Below, one piece after another: positions 1 through 8,200 of a stretch of DNA of 16,778 nucleotides. Both the position numbers and the translations under genes were made by a program. The notes beneath the pieces were generated by a model, which worked only from the letters and a program-made list of their open reading frames with translations, ran no database searches and was not told where the DNA came from. Each line of letters begins with the position of its first letter. Position 1 is the stretch's first letter. The stretch comes from Lachnospiraceae bacterium (GTDB taxonomy: Bacteria > Bacillota > Clostridia > Lachnospirales > Lachnospiraceae), in the NCBI GenBank assembly GCA_017477805.1, contig JAFUUM010000272.1, positions 1-16,778 on the forward strand. The letters are read 5' to 3'.

Positions 1-2
1 AG

Positions 3-1520
3 TTGCCTATCGGAAATGGCGAGAAATATGATACGCGGTTGTTATTAAAGATGAAAGCATATTCCGGTTCGAAAGTGATCCTTCTGTTTCATGACCTTCC
101 TGAATATGATTCACTTGCTGGTTTGAATCAAGCAGATCTGGCAGTGTTTGTGAACGAAACAGATAAAAGGATCGCTGAGAACAACGGACTGAGAGTCCGG
201 TCTGTTATCGGTATACCGAATGAGGCTTCGGGTGAATTATATACGCAAAGAGTTTTATTGGATCTTGTAACAGACCTTACGGCTTTGAATGATGTGAAGG
301 ATTGCGAAGAGGATGAAAATGTAGTTCAAATCGGGTTTGGCTTATACGACAGAACCGGTTCGTACAGCGTTTTTGTTGGCATCGTAATGCTGTCGGTTTT
401 GCTATACACCAAAAGCAAGGTATGTTTCCACATTTTTCATGAAGGGTCTGTAAATGAGAATAACCAGATTTTCCTGGCGCAAATTGCACGCAGATTTGGA
501 AGCAATTTGATCCTTCACCAAATCGATGCAGAGTTGTTTGCTTCTGATAATCCGGGCGTGAAGCAATATTCGATCGGATGCATGTTTCGTCTGGTCATGC
601 CCCGGGTTCTGCAAAACGTGCATAAATTGATCTACATGGATGCGGATCTTTTGGTGCTGCGAGATGTGCAGGAGCTGTGGGAAATGGATATTTCCGGATA
701 TGCTTTGGCAGGAGCGCACGACATTGGATTTGACCGCGGAATTTTAAAACCGGATATTGTTCGTTCCGGTGAGGTTGAACAGAGTAGATATATTAATTCC
801 GGCGTGCTGTTGATGAACTTCGATAAAATAAGGGAACACGGTGATCTCCTGGATATGTCGGTAGAGTATCTTCAGCAGCACCCGACCTCGTTTTTACCGG
901 ACCAGGATGCGCTGAATTACCTGTTTCGAAATGAAATCCTGCTGTTGGATAGGGACTGGAATTGCCAGACAATCTATGAGCGTCAGGAAAATATGCAGGT
1001 TCGAGAGAATGTAATCTATCATTTTATGGGCCAGCGTATTATTTCCTATGATAAGCCTGCGGAATACGATAAGATCTATTTGAAATACAAGCAGGAAACG
1101 CCCTGGGGATATGACGGGATTGAAAGAGAACTGTACCGGGGATATGCGTCCCTGACGGATAAGGCTGAGATGCTGCAAAAAATTGCGTATCAGTTAAGCG
1201 ATCCCAAAAAGAAACGTATATTCTATGGAAAGAATACTCTGGCGATGAAGTCTATCAGGCGATTGCTATTCCCCAGAGAAGGTGATTATTGCATTGAACA
1301 GGATATGATCGATCGAAACGGGATGAGATACGGATTGCCGGTAAAGACCTTTGAAGATCTGGCAAAAGAGGAAAAGGGAACATATATTGTTCTTGTGTTA
1401 CCCGAAGCTGAGTCCGGGCAGGCGATGGATAAGCTTGTTTCTATTGGTCTCGAACAGGGGGAAGATTTCTTTTCTGTGCCCAGGTTGCTACTTGGCTCCC
1501 AGGGGGGATATTGGGCTTAA
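3..1520 (+). CDS. GT8 family glycosyltransferase, 5'-truncated by the window edge
   Basis: This is a retaining glycosyltransferase of family GT8, which transfers a sugar from a nucleotide-sugar donor, probably in making cell-surface or extracellular glycans. About 505 residues are visible. The reading frame is open to the window edge and the first possible codon is only a TTG, so the true start is probably upstream. Residues ~107-350 form the GT8 domain: the metal-binding DAD in YMDADLL (~213-215), YINSGVLLMN (~263-272), PDQDALN (~299-305) and a late His in YHFMGQR (~345). Residues ~1-95 do not belong to GT8. They resemble the N-terminal half of a GT-B fold (LLFHDLPEYD, then ADLAVFVNE), so the full protein may hold more than one domain. 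The last ~100 residues look like a small Rossmann-like module (KRIFYGKNTLAMKSIRR) seen in multidomain surface-glycan enzymes. The donor and acceptor cannot be read from sequence. Confidence 0.88.
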   Translation: MPIGNGEKYDTRLLLKMKAYSGSKVILLFHDLPEYDSLAGLNQADLAVFVNETDKRIAENNGLRVRSVIGIPNEASGELYTQRVLLDLVTDLTALNDVKDCEEDENVVQIGFGLYDRTGSYSVFVGIVMLSVLLYTKSKVCFHIFHEGSVNENNQIFLAQIARRFGSNLILHQIDAELFASDNPGVKQYSIGCMFRLVMPRVLQNVHKLIYMDADLLVLRDVQELWEMDISGYALAGAHDIGFDRGILKPDIVRSGEVEQSRYINSGVLLMNFDKIREHGDLLDMSVEYLQQHPTSFLPDQDALNYLFRNEILLLDRDWNCQTIYERQENMQVRENVIYHFMGQRIISYDKPAEYDKIYLKYKQETPWGYDGIERELYRGYASLTDKAEMLQKIAYQLSDPKKKRIFYGKNTLAMKSIRRLLFPREGDYCIEQDMIDRNGMRYGLPVKTFEDLAKEEKGTYIVLVLPEAESGQAMDKLVSIGLEQGEDFFSVPRLLLGSQGGYWA

Positions 1521-1524
1521 GAAA

Positions 1525-1570
1525 CAAGGCTTGAACTTCTGCGTTTTGCAGAGGCTCAAGCCTTGTTTTT
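1525..1570. terminator. Bidirectional hairpin terminator after the GT8 gene
   Basis: A 10-bp perfect outer stem (caaggcttga at 1525-1534 with tcaagccttg at 1556-1565) continues through a small mismatch into an inner stem of about 7 bp (cttctgc with gcagagg, one G-U). A T-run follows on the plus strand (gttttt to 1570), and a T-rich run follows on the minus strand. It lies between the end of the GT8 gene and the end of the minus-strand Rpn gene, so it can stop both transcripts. The same hairpin recurs at 2699-2737. Confidence 0.9.
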
Positions 1571-1610
1571 GATGATTGTGGGGTGGGCTTCAAAAGAGAA
1601 AACTGTTTAA
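1526..1610 (+). repeat. Direct repeat copy A, flanking the Rpn gene
   Basis: About 85 bp, matching 2699-2782 in the same orientation at roughly 95% by eye (about four differences, two of them single-base indels). The repeat holds the terminator hairpin plus a tail (ggggtggg, ttcaaaagagaaaactg, tttaat). Its right end overlaps the stop codon of the Rpn gene (1607-1609). The two copies bracket that gene as direct, not inverted, repeats. Confidence 0.88.
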
Positions 1611-2482
1611 TTAGGTATCTTTGAAATGAATTCTTCAACTGAAATGCCGAGTTTTTGAGCTGCAATATCCGGGGAAATGGTACCGGACTGTACAAGCTCT
1701 ATATAGGAGAGTAAACGGCCTTCTTTAAGGCCTTCCTTAAGACCTTCCTCCCGGCCCTCTTCCTTGATCTTTTGAAAGTGTCTGGCTTCATCGTATTCGG
1801 TTAACAGCATTCCCATCACCTCCGCACGATTGTTTAGGAGAAACTTACGTATCTCGAAGTCCGTTGGCATCTCTTCCAGAGCCTTATCTACTGCGGCTCT
1901 GATCTTCATGGTCTTTTTGTTCTCCCAGATGGTATCGATCAACCATGAGTATTCCCTTAAAGGCTGACATGCCTTAAGAAGCTCTTTATTGTTTTCCGGT
2001 TTGATATTGATCAAGTGAACCGTGACTTCAACATCAGATTTGTCGGCATCCTCAGCCTTTTCGAACGAGTCACTGAGTTTCAGGTCCTGATCTTCGACAT
2101 TGTCCGTTCCGTTATAGAAAGTGATAAAGCGTGGTATCGGAAGACGGATCTGCCTTTGACCGTACAGGTCCTGATCCGTATCCCTGATGTGTTTCTCATA
2201 GAGTCTGCTCAGGTACAACAATTGTCGAATTGGCATGTTAGGATTAAACGTGCTTTGTTGTTCATATAGACTTACCACGTTGTCAAAGATGAAGGAAACA
2301 TCATTCTTCATTCCCATGAAGAGAACGTTATCTATGGTGTTGATCTCAATCTCGTCGGCATTTGTGTAGTTCGTCCCGTTTACTGCATTATACAGGGACA
2401 AAGTCCATGCTTTGTTTTCCTCCCGGCCGAATAAAAACGAGAACAGCCGGTCCTTGTACGTTCTATTTACTTTTTCGTCCAT
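1607..2482 (-). CDS. Rpn family recombination-promoting nuclease / PD-(D/E)XK putative transposase
   Basis: Predicted 291-aa endonuclease-like protein of the Rpn (YhgA-like, PD-(D/E)XK) superfamily. Characterised Rpn proteins are DNA endonucleases that promote RecA-independent recombination in E. coli. Many clostridial genomes carry numerous copies annotated as putative transposases. Visible: an early Asp in YKDRLFSFLFG (D11), the core MKNDVSFIFDN (D61) followed by LYEQQST (E74, Q76), which fits the D...(E/Q)XQ variant of the active site, and YLSRLYEKH. The tail has the charged EEGREEGLKEGLKEGR repeat (~241-256) typical of these proteins, then a small helical end (ISPDIAAQKLGISVEEF). The start at 2482 is chosen because GGAG lies 6-7 nt upstream. 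An in-frame ATG 132 nt further upstream lacks a comparable site and adds residues unlike the family. The gene stands alone, converges on the GT8 gene and is bracketed by direct repeats. Confidence 0.88.
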   Translation of the reverse strand: MDEKVNRTYKDRLFSFLFGREENKAWTLSLYNAVNGTNYTNADEIEINTIDNVLFMGMKNDVSFIFDNVVSLYEQQSTFNPNMPIRQLLYLSRLYEKHIRDTDQDLYGQRQIRLPIPRFITFYNGTDNVEDQDLKLSDSFEKAEDADKSDVEVTVHLINIKPENNKELLKACQPLREYSWLIDTIWENKKTMKIRAAVDKALEEMPTDFEIRKFLLNNRAEVMGMLLTEYDEARHFQKIKEEGREEGLKEGLKEGRLLSYIELVQSGTISPDIAAQKLGISVEEFISKIPN

Positions 2483-2495
2483 TCTTTCTCCTTTC

Positions 2496-2568
2496 ATGAT
2501 ATCATCTGGAGGTTTTTGGTTACAAGTGGGTATTCTCTGCCGAGGTGGCAGTAAGGAGCGAACGCTCC
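2496..2568. promoter_or_regulatory. Leader region of the Rpn gene with two short palindromes
   Basis: ATGATATCAT (2496-2505) is a perfect 10-nt palindrome directly upstream of the Rpn ribosome-binding site. GGAGCG-AA-CGCTCC (2555-2568) is a second dyad about 75-85 nt upstream of the start. Between them tgcc..ggca (2538-2550) could form a short stem. These could be operator or attenuation sites, but such short palindromes also occur by chance. No convincing -35/-10 pair was found here. Confidence 0.3.
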
Positions 2569-2698
2569 GAATAAGATGGTTTGAGCATAGCATGCAAGAG
2601 GAAGAGAGTTCCATTCGCGTTTTATACGAAAATTGAAGGGCAGAATTTGGGTAGTTTGCTACTGCTTAAAATGGTGGAATAATATCGCTCCAATGAAA

Positions 2699-2782
2699 AA
2701 GGCTTGAACTTCTGCGTTTTGCAGAGGCTCAAGCCTTTTTTTGCTGATTTGGGGTGGGATTCAAAAGAGAAAACTGTTTAAT
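2699..2782 (+). repeat. Direct repeat copy B, flanking the Rpn gene, with a terminator hairpin
   Basis: Second copy of the repeat at 1526-1610. It contains the same hairpin (aaggcttga ... tcaagcctt, inner cttctgc/gcagagg), a T7 run at about 2736-2742, and the tail ending gtttaat. Unlike copy A it has no gene ending into it on either side. It sits upstream of the Rpn gene and about 280 bp before the surface-protein gene, which points to duplication or to a deleted neighbour. Confidence 0.85.
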
Positions 2783-2840
2783 ATGGAAGCCTTTGAAGAG
2801 AAATTGATGTTAGTAAGAAACACATAATTAGGAATAATTG

Positions 2841-2869
2841 ACGCTGGGGTGAAAGCCCCGGCGTTTTTT
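2841..2869 (+). terminator. Intrinsic terminator upstream of the surface-protein gene
   Basis: A 9-bp stem (acgctgggg with ccccggcgt, one G-U), loop tgaaag, then a run of six T. There is no gene immediately before it, so it probably ended the transcript of a gene now lost or guards against read-through. Its stem core and loop recur in the terminator at 8201-8230 on the other side of the surface-protein gene. Confidence 0.85.
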
Positions 2870-2899
2870 GTGTAAACTGTTCAAATTATTTTTACACTT

Positions 2900-3007
2900 T
2901 TGACAATTTGTAAAGCACATTTTGAATTGGTTGTCAAGTACGAGTTATGTATAAAAAAATTCATTTTTGGCCCCCAATTGTCTGACCAATAAGCTAGTAT
3001 GTATACG
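2900..3007 (+). promoter_or_regulatory. Candidate promoter region of the surface-protein gene
   Basis: A perfect -35 hexamer TTGACA (2900-2905) is followed after 16 nt by TTGAAT (2922-2927, 4/6 to the -10 consensus). The -35 overlaps one arm of an inverted repeat, TTGACAA (2900-2906) with TTGTCAA (2931-2937), which could be an operator. A weaker alternative is TTGTCT (2978-2983), 18 nt, TATACG (3002-3007). The start site is not determined. The first candidate would give a leader of more than 120 nt. Confidence 0.4.
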
Positions 3008-3048
3008 GAGTTTTTTCATTAGTTCCATTGTTGGGGTTATTTTTTATC

Positions 3049-3064
3049 AGGAGGGAAAGGAGTT
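3049..3064 (+). promoter_or_regulatory. Double Shine-Dalgarno site of the surface-protein gene
   Basis: Two purine-rich boxes precede the ATG at 3065: AGGAGG (3049-3054), about 10 nt upstream, and AAAGGAG (3056-3062), only 2 nt upstream. The first is at a usable distance and supports the chosen start; the second is too close to act alone. Confidence 0.7.
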
Positions 3065-6000
3065 ATGAGCAAAAAACAGAAAAGATCAGCATCCAGATTA
3101 CTGGCATATCTGATCTCTTTCGCAATGATCCTTGTCACTTTTTGGAGTGACTACACGCTTGCATTTGCGGCGGATGATGAGATTGAGACTTCTATCGAGC
3201 AGGAAGAACTCGTAGAAGAGGATATGCCGGCTGTGGAAGAGGAGCCGGAAGTCGTTTCCGATGATGAAGCTGTCATCGAAGAAGCGGGTGAAGAAGTAAT
3301 TTCCGAAGAGACCACCGGTACGGAAGCGACCGAAGTGATCGCTGAGGAAGAAGATGCAGATGAAGTTTCCGAGGATAATACTGAAGTCGCGGAGGATTCT
3401 GAGGCCGTAGAAGAGACCGAGGGAACAGATGCGACTGAGATTACAGACGAGACTGAAACGGAAGAAATCCTTGAGACCGAGACCGAAGAAACTTTTGAGA
3501 CCGAGACCGAAGAAACTCTTGAGACTGAGACCGAAACAGAACTTGTTGAGTATACTCTGTATTTCGAGGCAACCAAAGGTGGTTTCGTAACTATCGAGGA
3601 ACAGGTCCTGACAGAAGATGATGAGGTTGAGACCGTTACCGCTATCGCATACAGCGGTTATCAGTTCATTAACTGGACTAAGGACGGAGCAGAGTACTCT
3701 ACATCCAAGTCCATCACCCCTGAACTGGAAGATGCTACTTATGTTGCAAACTTCGAGGTTCTTCCTCTGGAGTTCTCCCAGTCTACCGTCGTAAACGGAA
3801 TTGAGATTTCCCTGTATGCAGCCCCCGGCGTCCTGCCCAATGATGCAAAGCTGCAGGTTACCGCATTGAGCGCAAACGCTGAAGACGAGATCCAGGAACT
3901 GATCGATGGTCAGACCGAAGAAGACGTTCTTGCTACTTATTCCTTCGATATCAATATCTTTTCCGCATCTGAAGGCGGTTTTGTACAGCCCGAAGACGGA
4001 ACTGTAGCAGTTACATTTGAAGCGATCCCCGAAGCAGGTGACGAGGATACGACGGTTGCTGTTTACCATGTTGACAGCAGCCTTAGTAGTGCTGAGCAGG
4101 TTTCCGGTGAGACCGCAAGCGACAGCATTACTTTTGATGCGGAACACTTCTCTATTTATACCGTTACGTTAAAAGGCAAAAACCATAACGGGATAATTAG
4201 TGTCAGACTGGTTTCCACCACATATGACGGGTATTGGGGCAATTATCCGCAGATTGCAGATTATACGGAATATAAATGGGATACAAATCAGAATACGCTT
4301 ACCGCGGATGCTTTGATGAACCATATCAAAGATAAATCCGGTATAGGCGATTATAAGTTCGTTGCTTTTGGCATATATTACGGGAAATTTATTTCTGAAT
4401 TCAAACTTGACAGCGGGGATAAGGTGCAGTTCAAGAACATGTACACCGATAATTGGGAGTACTTGAACGGAAGAACCGTTTATGCATTCTGCCGCCCTGA
4501 TCCGGCTTACACTACCGCAAATCATTTGGATCTTGGTTTCCTTGCTGATACGTTCAGAACATATGCAGACGGAAAAGCCAGAGTTTACGCGATCATTGAC
4601 GGCCATGAGTATGATTTAAAGATTACCAGTACGTATAAGGACCATTATGACGGACATGATTATTATGAATATCGTCTGAATGGGTATAATCGTAGTTTCA
4701 GGGCCGATGATGAGATTGAATTCAGAGTCGATTTTGGTGGAAAGACATATAGAATGCCCACCACTACGGAACTGAACAATCAGGCTTTTGAACGGTGCTT
4801 TTTGAGCCATCTGGATAATCAGGACTATTTCGGTTTTGATTATGTATGTAACTTTGAAAAGGATTTTGTACCGCTCTCCGGCGATGTTTTGTATAAAAAG
4901 AACGACGGAACCGATACGGGTAAAACATTTAATCTGACATGGACCGATGAGAATCCGGAGGCAACTCAGCAGTATACAATTCTGGAATATGCTGCTCAGG
5001 AACTCAGCCTCGGTGATTATACAGGACATACGTTCCTTGGCTGGTCCACAGATGCAAATGCGGAAAAACCGGATGAAAATTATGCACCCGGTAAGACGAT
5101 CTCAGTAAAAAATAAAGATTGCATTACCCTTTATGCCGTATGGAGCAAAGGATCCGTAAAAGTGGCTGTATATGCTACGGACGGAACTGATTCCACTGTT
5201 GTTAACCCTCAGTTGAAGGAACTTTTGGGACTGGAGTATGTACAAAAGGATGGCTATTATCCGGTCGGTGTGATCAGCCTTCCTACGGATATGTTTGTAG
5301 GAAACAGTCCGTATATCCATTCTGATGAAGACCTTCGAAAAGTTCTTGAGGCAATTGAAAATATCGATACTTCCGCAGTTGTTTTGAAATGCAATAATCA
5401 AAACACCGTTGCAAACAACCTGCAGTATGTACAATTGGATCTGAACGCCAATGCCGGTTCACATAAGACTGCGTTGTTCACATGGAGTGGGGGAGAAGCA
5501 GAGAATAAGATTGTAAATCCTGACGGAGGGAATTTTAAGTATCACCTTGACCTTCGGTTTGCAACCGCGAAGATAGATTATAAGGGTGTTTATTATACTG
5601 ATACGACTCCGGATGGATCGAAAGATCTTACGAGTGTTATCAGGCTGGCTGATACTGCTTTGAGCGTGGAAACCGCGACGGCAGTGGCACAAAACTATAA
5701 GTCTTATAACAACGATCAGTACGATCTGGAAGGCGTCTATACGGATAAGGATTGCACGGAAGAATTCACAGGCATTAAAGAGCTCAAGCGTGATGTGACT
5801 CTTTATGCCAAGTATAAGAAAGCCGGAACGTACGAGGTTCGGTATAAAGGCGTTTTCAAGGATAAGAATGGCAATATCGTAACAGAAAAAACGATCAATA
5901 CCCTTTTCCCGACAGAAACCCGTAATACGGGAGTATCCGATGCTACGGATAAAGAGATCCCCGACAAAACGGGTTACATTCCCGACAGTGAATGGGAAAA

Positions 6001-8164
6001 GTCCACGGAAGGCGTGAAAGTTATCTACACCGCAACCTATACTCCGATCAGGTATAAGGTTCGTTACAACAAGAACCTGGATGCGGCCGAAGGCGAAATG
6101 GCCGATACGGAGGCTTATTTTGACGAGGCCTTTGATCTGGCGGAGAATAAGTATGCCGCACTTGGATATACATTCCTTGGATGGGCGAAAGATCCTAAGG
6201 GTACCAAGGAATACGGGGACAAGGCTGAAGTGATCAATCTTGCATCAACGGCGGATGCCGTGGTTGACCTTTATGCGGTATGGCAGGACGATAGAGTTGA
6301 TGTGGCATTCTTCCTGCTCCTTCCCGGATTGACCGTACCCTCAAACTCCAGTGGACAGCCGAAAGAAAACTATTATCCGGCAAACAGCGCATGGACATGG
6401 GTCGGAAAAGCTATTACCAGAGAAGATGCAAACAAATTGCTTGGTATAAAGATTGATGAACGCGACAATATCTACGATGATAATGCCGAGAACGGATACG
6501 ATGTACACAAGTGTATCCTCAGCCTTCCGGAAGAGGCGATCAATACCTATCTGAAGTCTAAATACGGCGAGAACGTAACCGTCGATAAGAATGTCGTCTG
6601 GTACGTTTATAAAGATGCTGACAGCAGTGATAAAGTCAATCTTCATATCGACGGATATGTGAAAGATGTCAATACGAAAGTCACGTATAAGCCGGGATTT
6701 ACCGGGGATGCACCTGCAGATGATGTACGGATCACAACTACCGGTATCAAATATACCGTTCGGACGTATGAAAACGTATTCGGATCTGCAACCAAACCCC
6801 ATGCAACCTTTGCCGGATGGAAGGATGAGAGCAATGCGTCTTATAAGGGGGATGGTAAGGAATATATTGATCCCTTAAAGAACGAGAAAGTGTTTACCGC
6901 ACAGTGGGATATGCTTCCGCAGGTGACCATCGAATATGATGCAATGGGTGGTCAGTTTGCATACAACGGAGATAGAACAGGGTATGTATCCGAGCTGAAG
7001 TACACGGATGAGCATCCGTTTACCGTGGAAGATCCCACTATGGATCACTGGCACTTCGTTGGCTGGGAGCGCGTGGATATCGAAACGGACGGGTGGTATA
7101 CCAACCCCGAGGTCATCGAAGCGATCAGCCTGGAAGGACTGGAAGAAGGATACACCGTCAGATTTGAAGCCAGGTGGAGCCAGAAGAGAGTCCTGCAGTT
7201 CGAGATCGATGAAGACGGTGAAGGCGACGACGAAGTTATGTATGACGGCGAGGCTCATATCTATACGCCTACCGTTAAGGCATGGATCAAAGACACTGTA
7301 GTCGCCGATGATCTTAGACCTTTTGCAGAGGGTTATGTCGGCGCCATCGGCAATGCCATCAATGAACTGTTAAGTTCCGGATCCCTGGTCGCATATGCTG
7401 ATAACCTGGAAGCTCGTGCACTGGGCGATATCACTACGGAAGATGGGAGATATACCATTAAGGGGCTTACCCTGAGTGGCGGTTACGGAACCAATGTAGG
7501 TACTTATGATCTGATGCTGAACACCAAGGGAATGACAATCTTTATGGGAGATGAGAACCTGACGGATGAGTTTGAGATCCCTGAGATTGCTCAGAAGATC
7601 GGGGCCCTTAAGATCACTGCAAGACCGATTACAATCACTTCCGCATCCGATACAAAGGTTTATGACGGAACAGCTCTTCGAAATGCAGGCTACACCATCG
7701 GCGGAGAGGGCCTGGTAAGTGCAGATGATCTGACCGTTACCGTTGACGGGGTTCAGGTGATCGTAGGTTCCGGTGACAACACCTTTACTTACAAGTTCAA
7801 AGATGAAGTCATGGCGAAGAACTACAATGTTACCGAGACAACGTTTGGTACATTAGCAGTTACTCCCGCACCTGCAGGCAACGATGTTCGTGGCGGCGAT
7901 GACGATGATGACAATGATGGCGATGATGACGATGACAGAGCCGACGAAGCAGGTTCCGTCCTCGGGGCAAACCGTGGTGTCGAAGCGACCGAGAACGAAG
8001 ATCAGTTTGAAGAAGCCGGTCAGGTTCTCGGTGCAGGCAGAGGCAAGAGCCCTAAGACCAACGATGCCAACAATGCAGTTCTGTGGGCAATGGTTATGGG
8101 TACCTCCGCTCTCGGTATCGCAGCTATGATGGCTCAGAGAAGAAGACGCGAAGACGAAGAATGA
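3065..8164 (+). CDS. Large cell-wall-anchored surface protein with InlB-type repeats and an MBG domain
   Basis: A 1699-aa exported protein, probably displayed on the wall; adhesin- or binding-like, with no enzymatic domain recognised. Residues 1-35 are a signal peptide (basic start, hydrophobic core, AFA before A36). Residues ~36-160 are a Glu/Thr-rich low-complexity stalk with a 24-nt tandem repeat. A divergent Listeria-Bacteroides (InlB B/Flg_new) type repeat follows at ~163-225. Clearer repeats end near 689 (TFLGW ... LYAVW), 1075 (YTFLGWAKD ... LYAVW), 1280 (ATFAGW ... FTAQW) and 1370 (HFVGW ... FEARW). An MBG/YDG-type domain lies at ~1505-1600 (KVYDGTALRNAGYTI). The end has an Asp-rich stretch (~1609-1624), two copies of AG(S/Q)VLGA(N/G)RG (~1629-1659), SPKTND (1662-1667), a ~20-residue hydrophobic segment and an RRRR tail. 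That order matches a sortase sorting signal in which SPKTN replaces LPXTG. A sortase gene is not in this window. The ligand is unknown. Confidence 0.88.
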   Translation: MSKKQKRSASRLLAYLISFAMILVTFWSDYTLAFAADDEIETSIEQEELVEEDMPAVEEEPEVVSDDEAVIEEAGEEVISEETTGTEATEVIAEEEDADEVSEDNTEVAEDSEAVEETEGTDATEITDETETEEILETETEETFETETEETLETETETELVEYTLYFEATKGGFVTIEEQVLTEDDEVETVTAIAYSGYQFINWTKDGAEYSTSKSITPELEDATYVANFEVLPLEFSQSTVVNGIEISLYAAPGVLPNDAKLQVTALSANAEDEIQELIDGQTEEDVLATYSFDINIFSASEGGFVQPEDGTVAVTFEAIPEAGDEDTTVAVYHVDSSLSSAEQVSGETASDSITFDAEHFSIYTVTLKGKNHNGIISVRLVSTTYDGYWGNYPQIADYTEYKWDTNQNTLTADALMNHIKDKSGIGDYKFVAFGIYYGKFISEFKLDSGDKVQFKNMYTDNWEYLNGRTVYAFCRPDPAYTTANHLDLGFLADTFRTYADGKARVYAIIDGHEYDLKITSTYKDHYDGHDYYEYRLNGYNRSFRADDEIEFRVDFGGKTYRMPTTTELNNQAFERCFLSHLDNQDYFGFDYVCNFEKDFVPLSGDVLYKKNDGTDTGKTFNLTWTDENPEATQQYTILEYAAQELSLGDYTGHTFLGWSTDANAEKPDENYAPGKTISVKNKDCITLYAVWSKGSVKVAVYATDGTDSTVVNPQLKELLGLEYVQKDGYYPVGVISLPTDMFVGNSPYIHSDEDLRKVLEAIENIDTSAVVLKCNNQNTVANNLQYVQLDLNANAGSHKTALFTWSGGEAENKIVNPDGGNFKYHLDLRFATAKIDYKGVYYTDTTPDGSKDLTSVIRLADTALSVETATAVAQNYKSYNNDQYDLEGVYTDKDCTEEFTGIKELKRDVTLYAKYKKAGTYEVRYKGVFKDKNGNIVTEKTINTLFPTETRNTGVSDATDKEIPDKTGYIPDSEWEKSTEGVKVIYTATYTPIRYKVRYNKNLDAAEGEMADTEAYFDEAFDLAENKYAALGYTFLGWAKDPKGTKEYGDKAEVINLASTADAVVDLYAVWQDDRVDVAFFLLLPGLTVPSNSSGQPKENYYPANSAWTWVGKAITREDANKLLGIKIDERDNIYDDNAENGYDVHKCILSLPEEAINTYLKSKYGENVTVDKNVVWYVYKDADSSDKVNLHIDGYVKDVNTKVTYKPGFTGDAPADDVRITTTGIKYTVRTYENVFGSATKPHATFAGWKDESNASYKGDGKEYIDPLKNEKVFTAQWDMLPQVTIEYDAMGGQFAYNGDRTGYVSELKYTDEHPFTVEDPTMDHWHFVGWERVDIETDGWYTNPEVIEAISLEGLEEGYTVRFEARWSQKRVLQFEIDEDGEGDDEVMYDGEAHIYTPTVKAWIKDTVVADDLRPFAEGYVGAIGNAINELLSSGSLVAYADNLEARALGDITTEDGRYTIKGLTLSGGYGTNVGTYDLMLNTKGMTIFMGDENLTDEFEIPEIAQKIGALKITARPITITSASDTKVYDGTALRNAGYTIGGEGLVSADDLTVTVDGVQVIVGSGDNTFTYKFKDEVMAKNYNVTETTFGTLAVTPAPAGNDVRGGDDDDDNDGDDDDDRADEAGSVLGANRGVEATENEDQFEEAGQVLGAGRGKSPKTNDANNAVLWAMVMGTSALGIAAMMAQRRRREDEE
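3470..3541 (+). repeat. Three tandem 24-nt units in the Glu/Thr-rich stalk
   Basis: Three consecutive 24-nt units (3470-3493, 3494-3517, 3518-3541) encode the 8-residue pattern (L/F)ETETEET; the third is diverged (ETETETE). The first two differ at one base, so recent slippage or unequal exchange is likely. The unit is a multiple of three, so copy-number change would alter stalk length without breaking the frame. Confidence 0.85.
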
Positions 8165-8200
8165 TTTTCATCACGCTCTGAGTAAAGTAAAACAACCGGA

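Larger units (their letters stand above)
2615..3064. other. Gene-free intergenic region upstream of the surface-protein gene
   Basis: About 450 bp with no supportable gene on either strand. From left to right it holds about 80 bp without recognisable content, direct repeat B (2699-2782), about 33 bp that may be a decayed Rpn 3' end (2783-2815), an intrinsic terminator (2841-2869), and a ~190-bp AT-rich stretch with candidate promoter elements and the ribosome-binding site of the surface-protein gene. Confidence 0.7.

Noticed and set aside
2483..2614. Longer N-terminus for the Rpn protein (start at 2614)
   Set aside because: The extra 44 residues do not look like the family, and the good ribosome-binding site is placed for the start at 2482.
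1526..2782. Rpn gene as part of a classical insertion sequence
   Set aside because: The flanking repeats are direct, not inverted, and include terminators. No terminal inverted repeats or short target duplications were found.
3151..3576. Minus-strand Ser/Val repeat protein (141 aa)
   Set aside because: The SVSVS pattern is the antisense of GAG/ACC codons in the Glu/Thr-rich stalk, an artefact of low complexity.
3098..4147. Long minus-strand open frame (349 aa) opposite the surface-protein gene
   Set aside because: It is opposite a frame with a signal peptide and clear domains, has no plausible family or ribosome-binding site, and its composition mirrors the Glu-rich coding strand.
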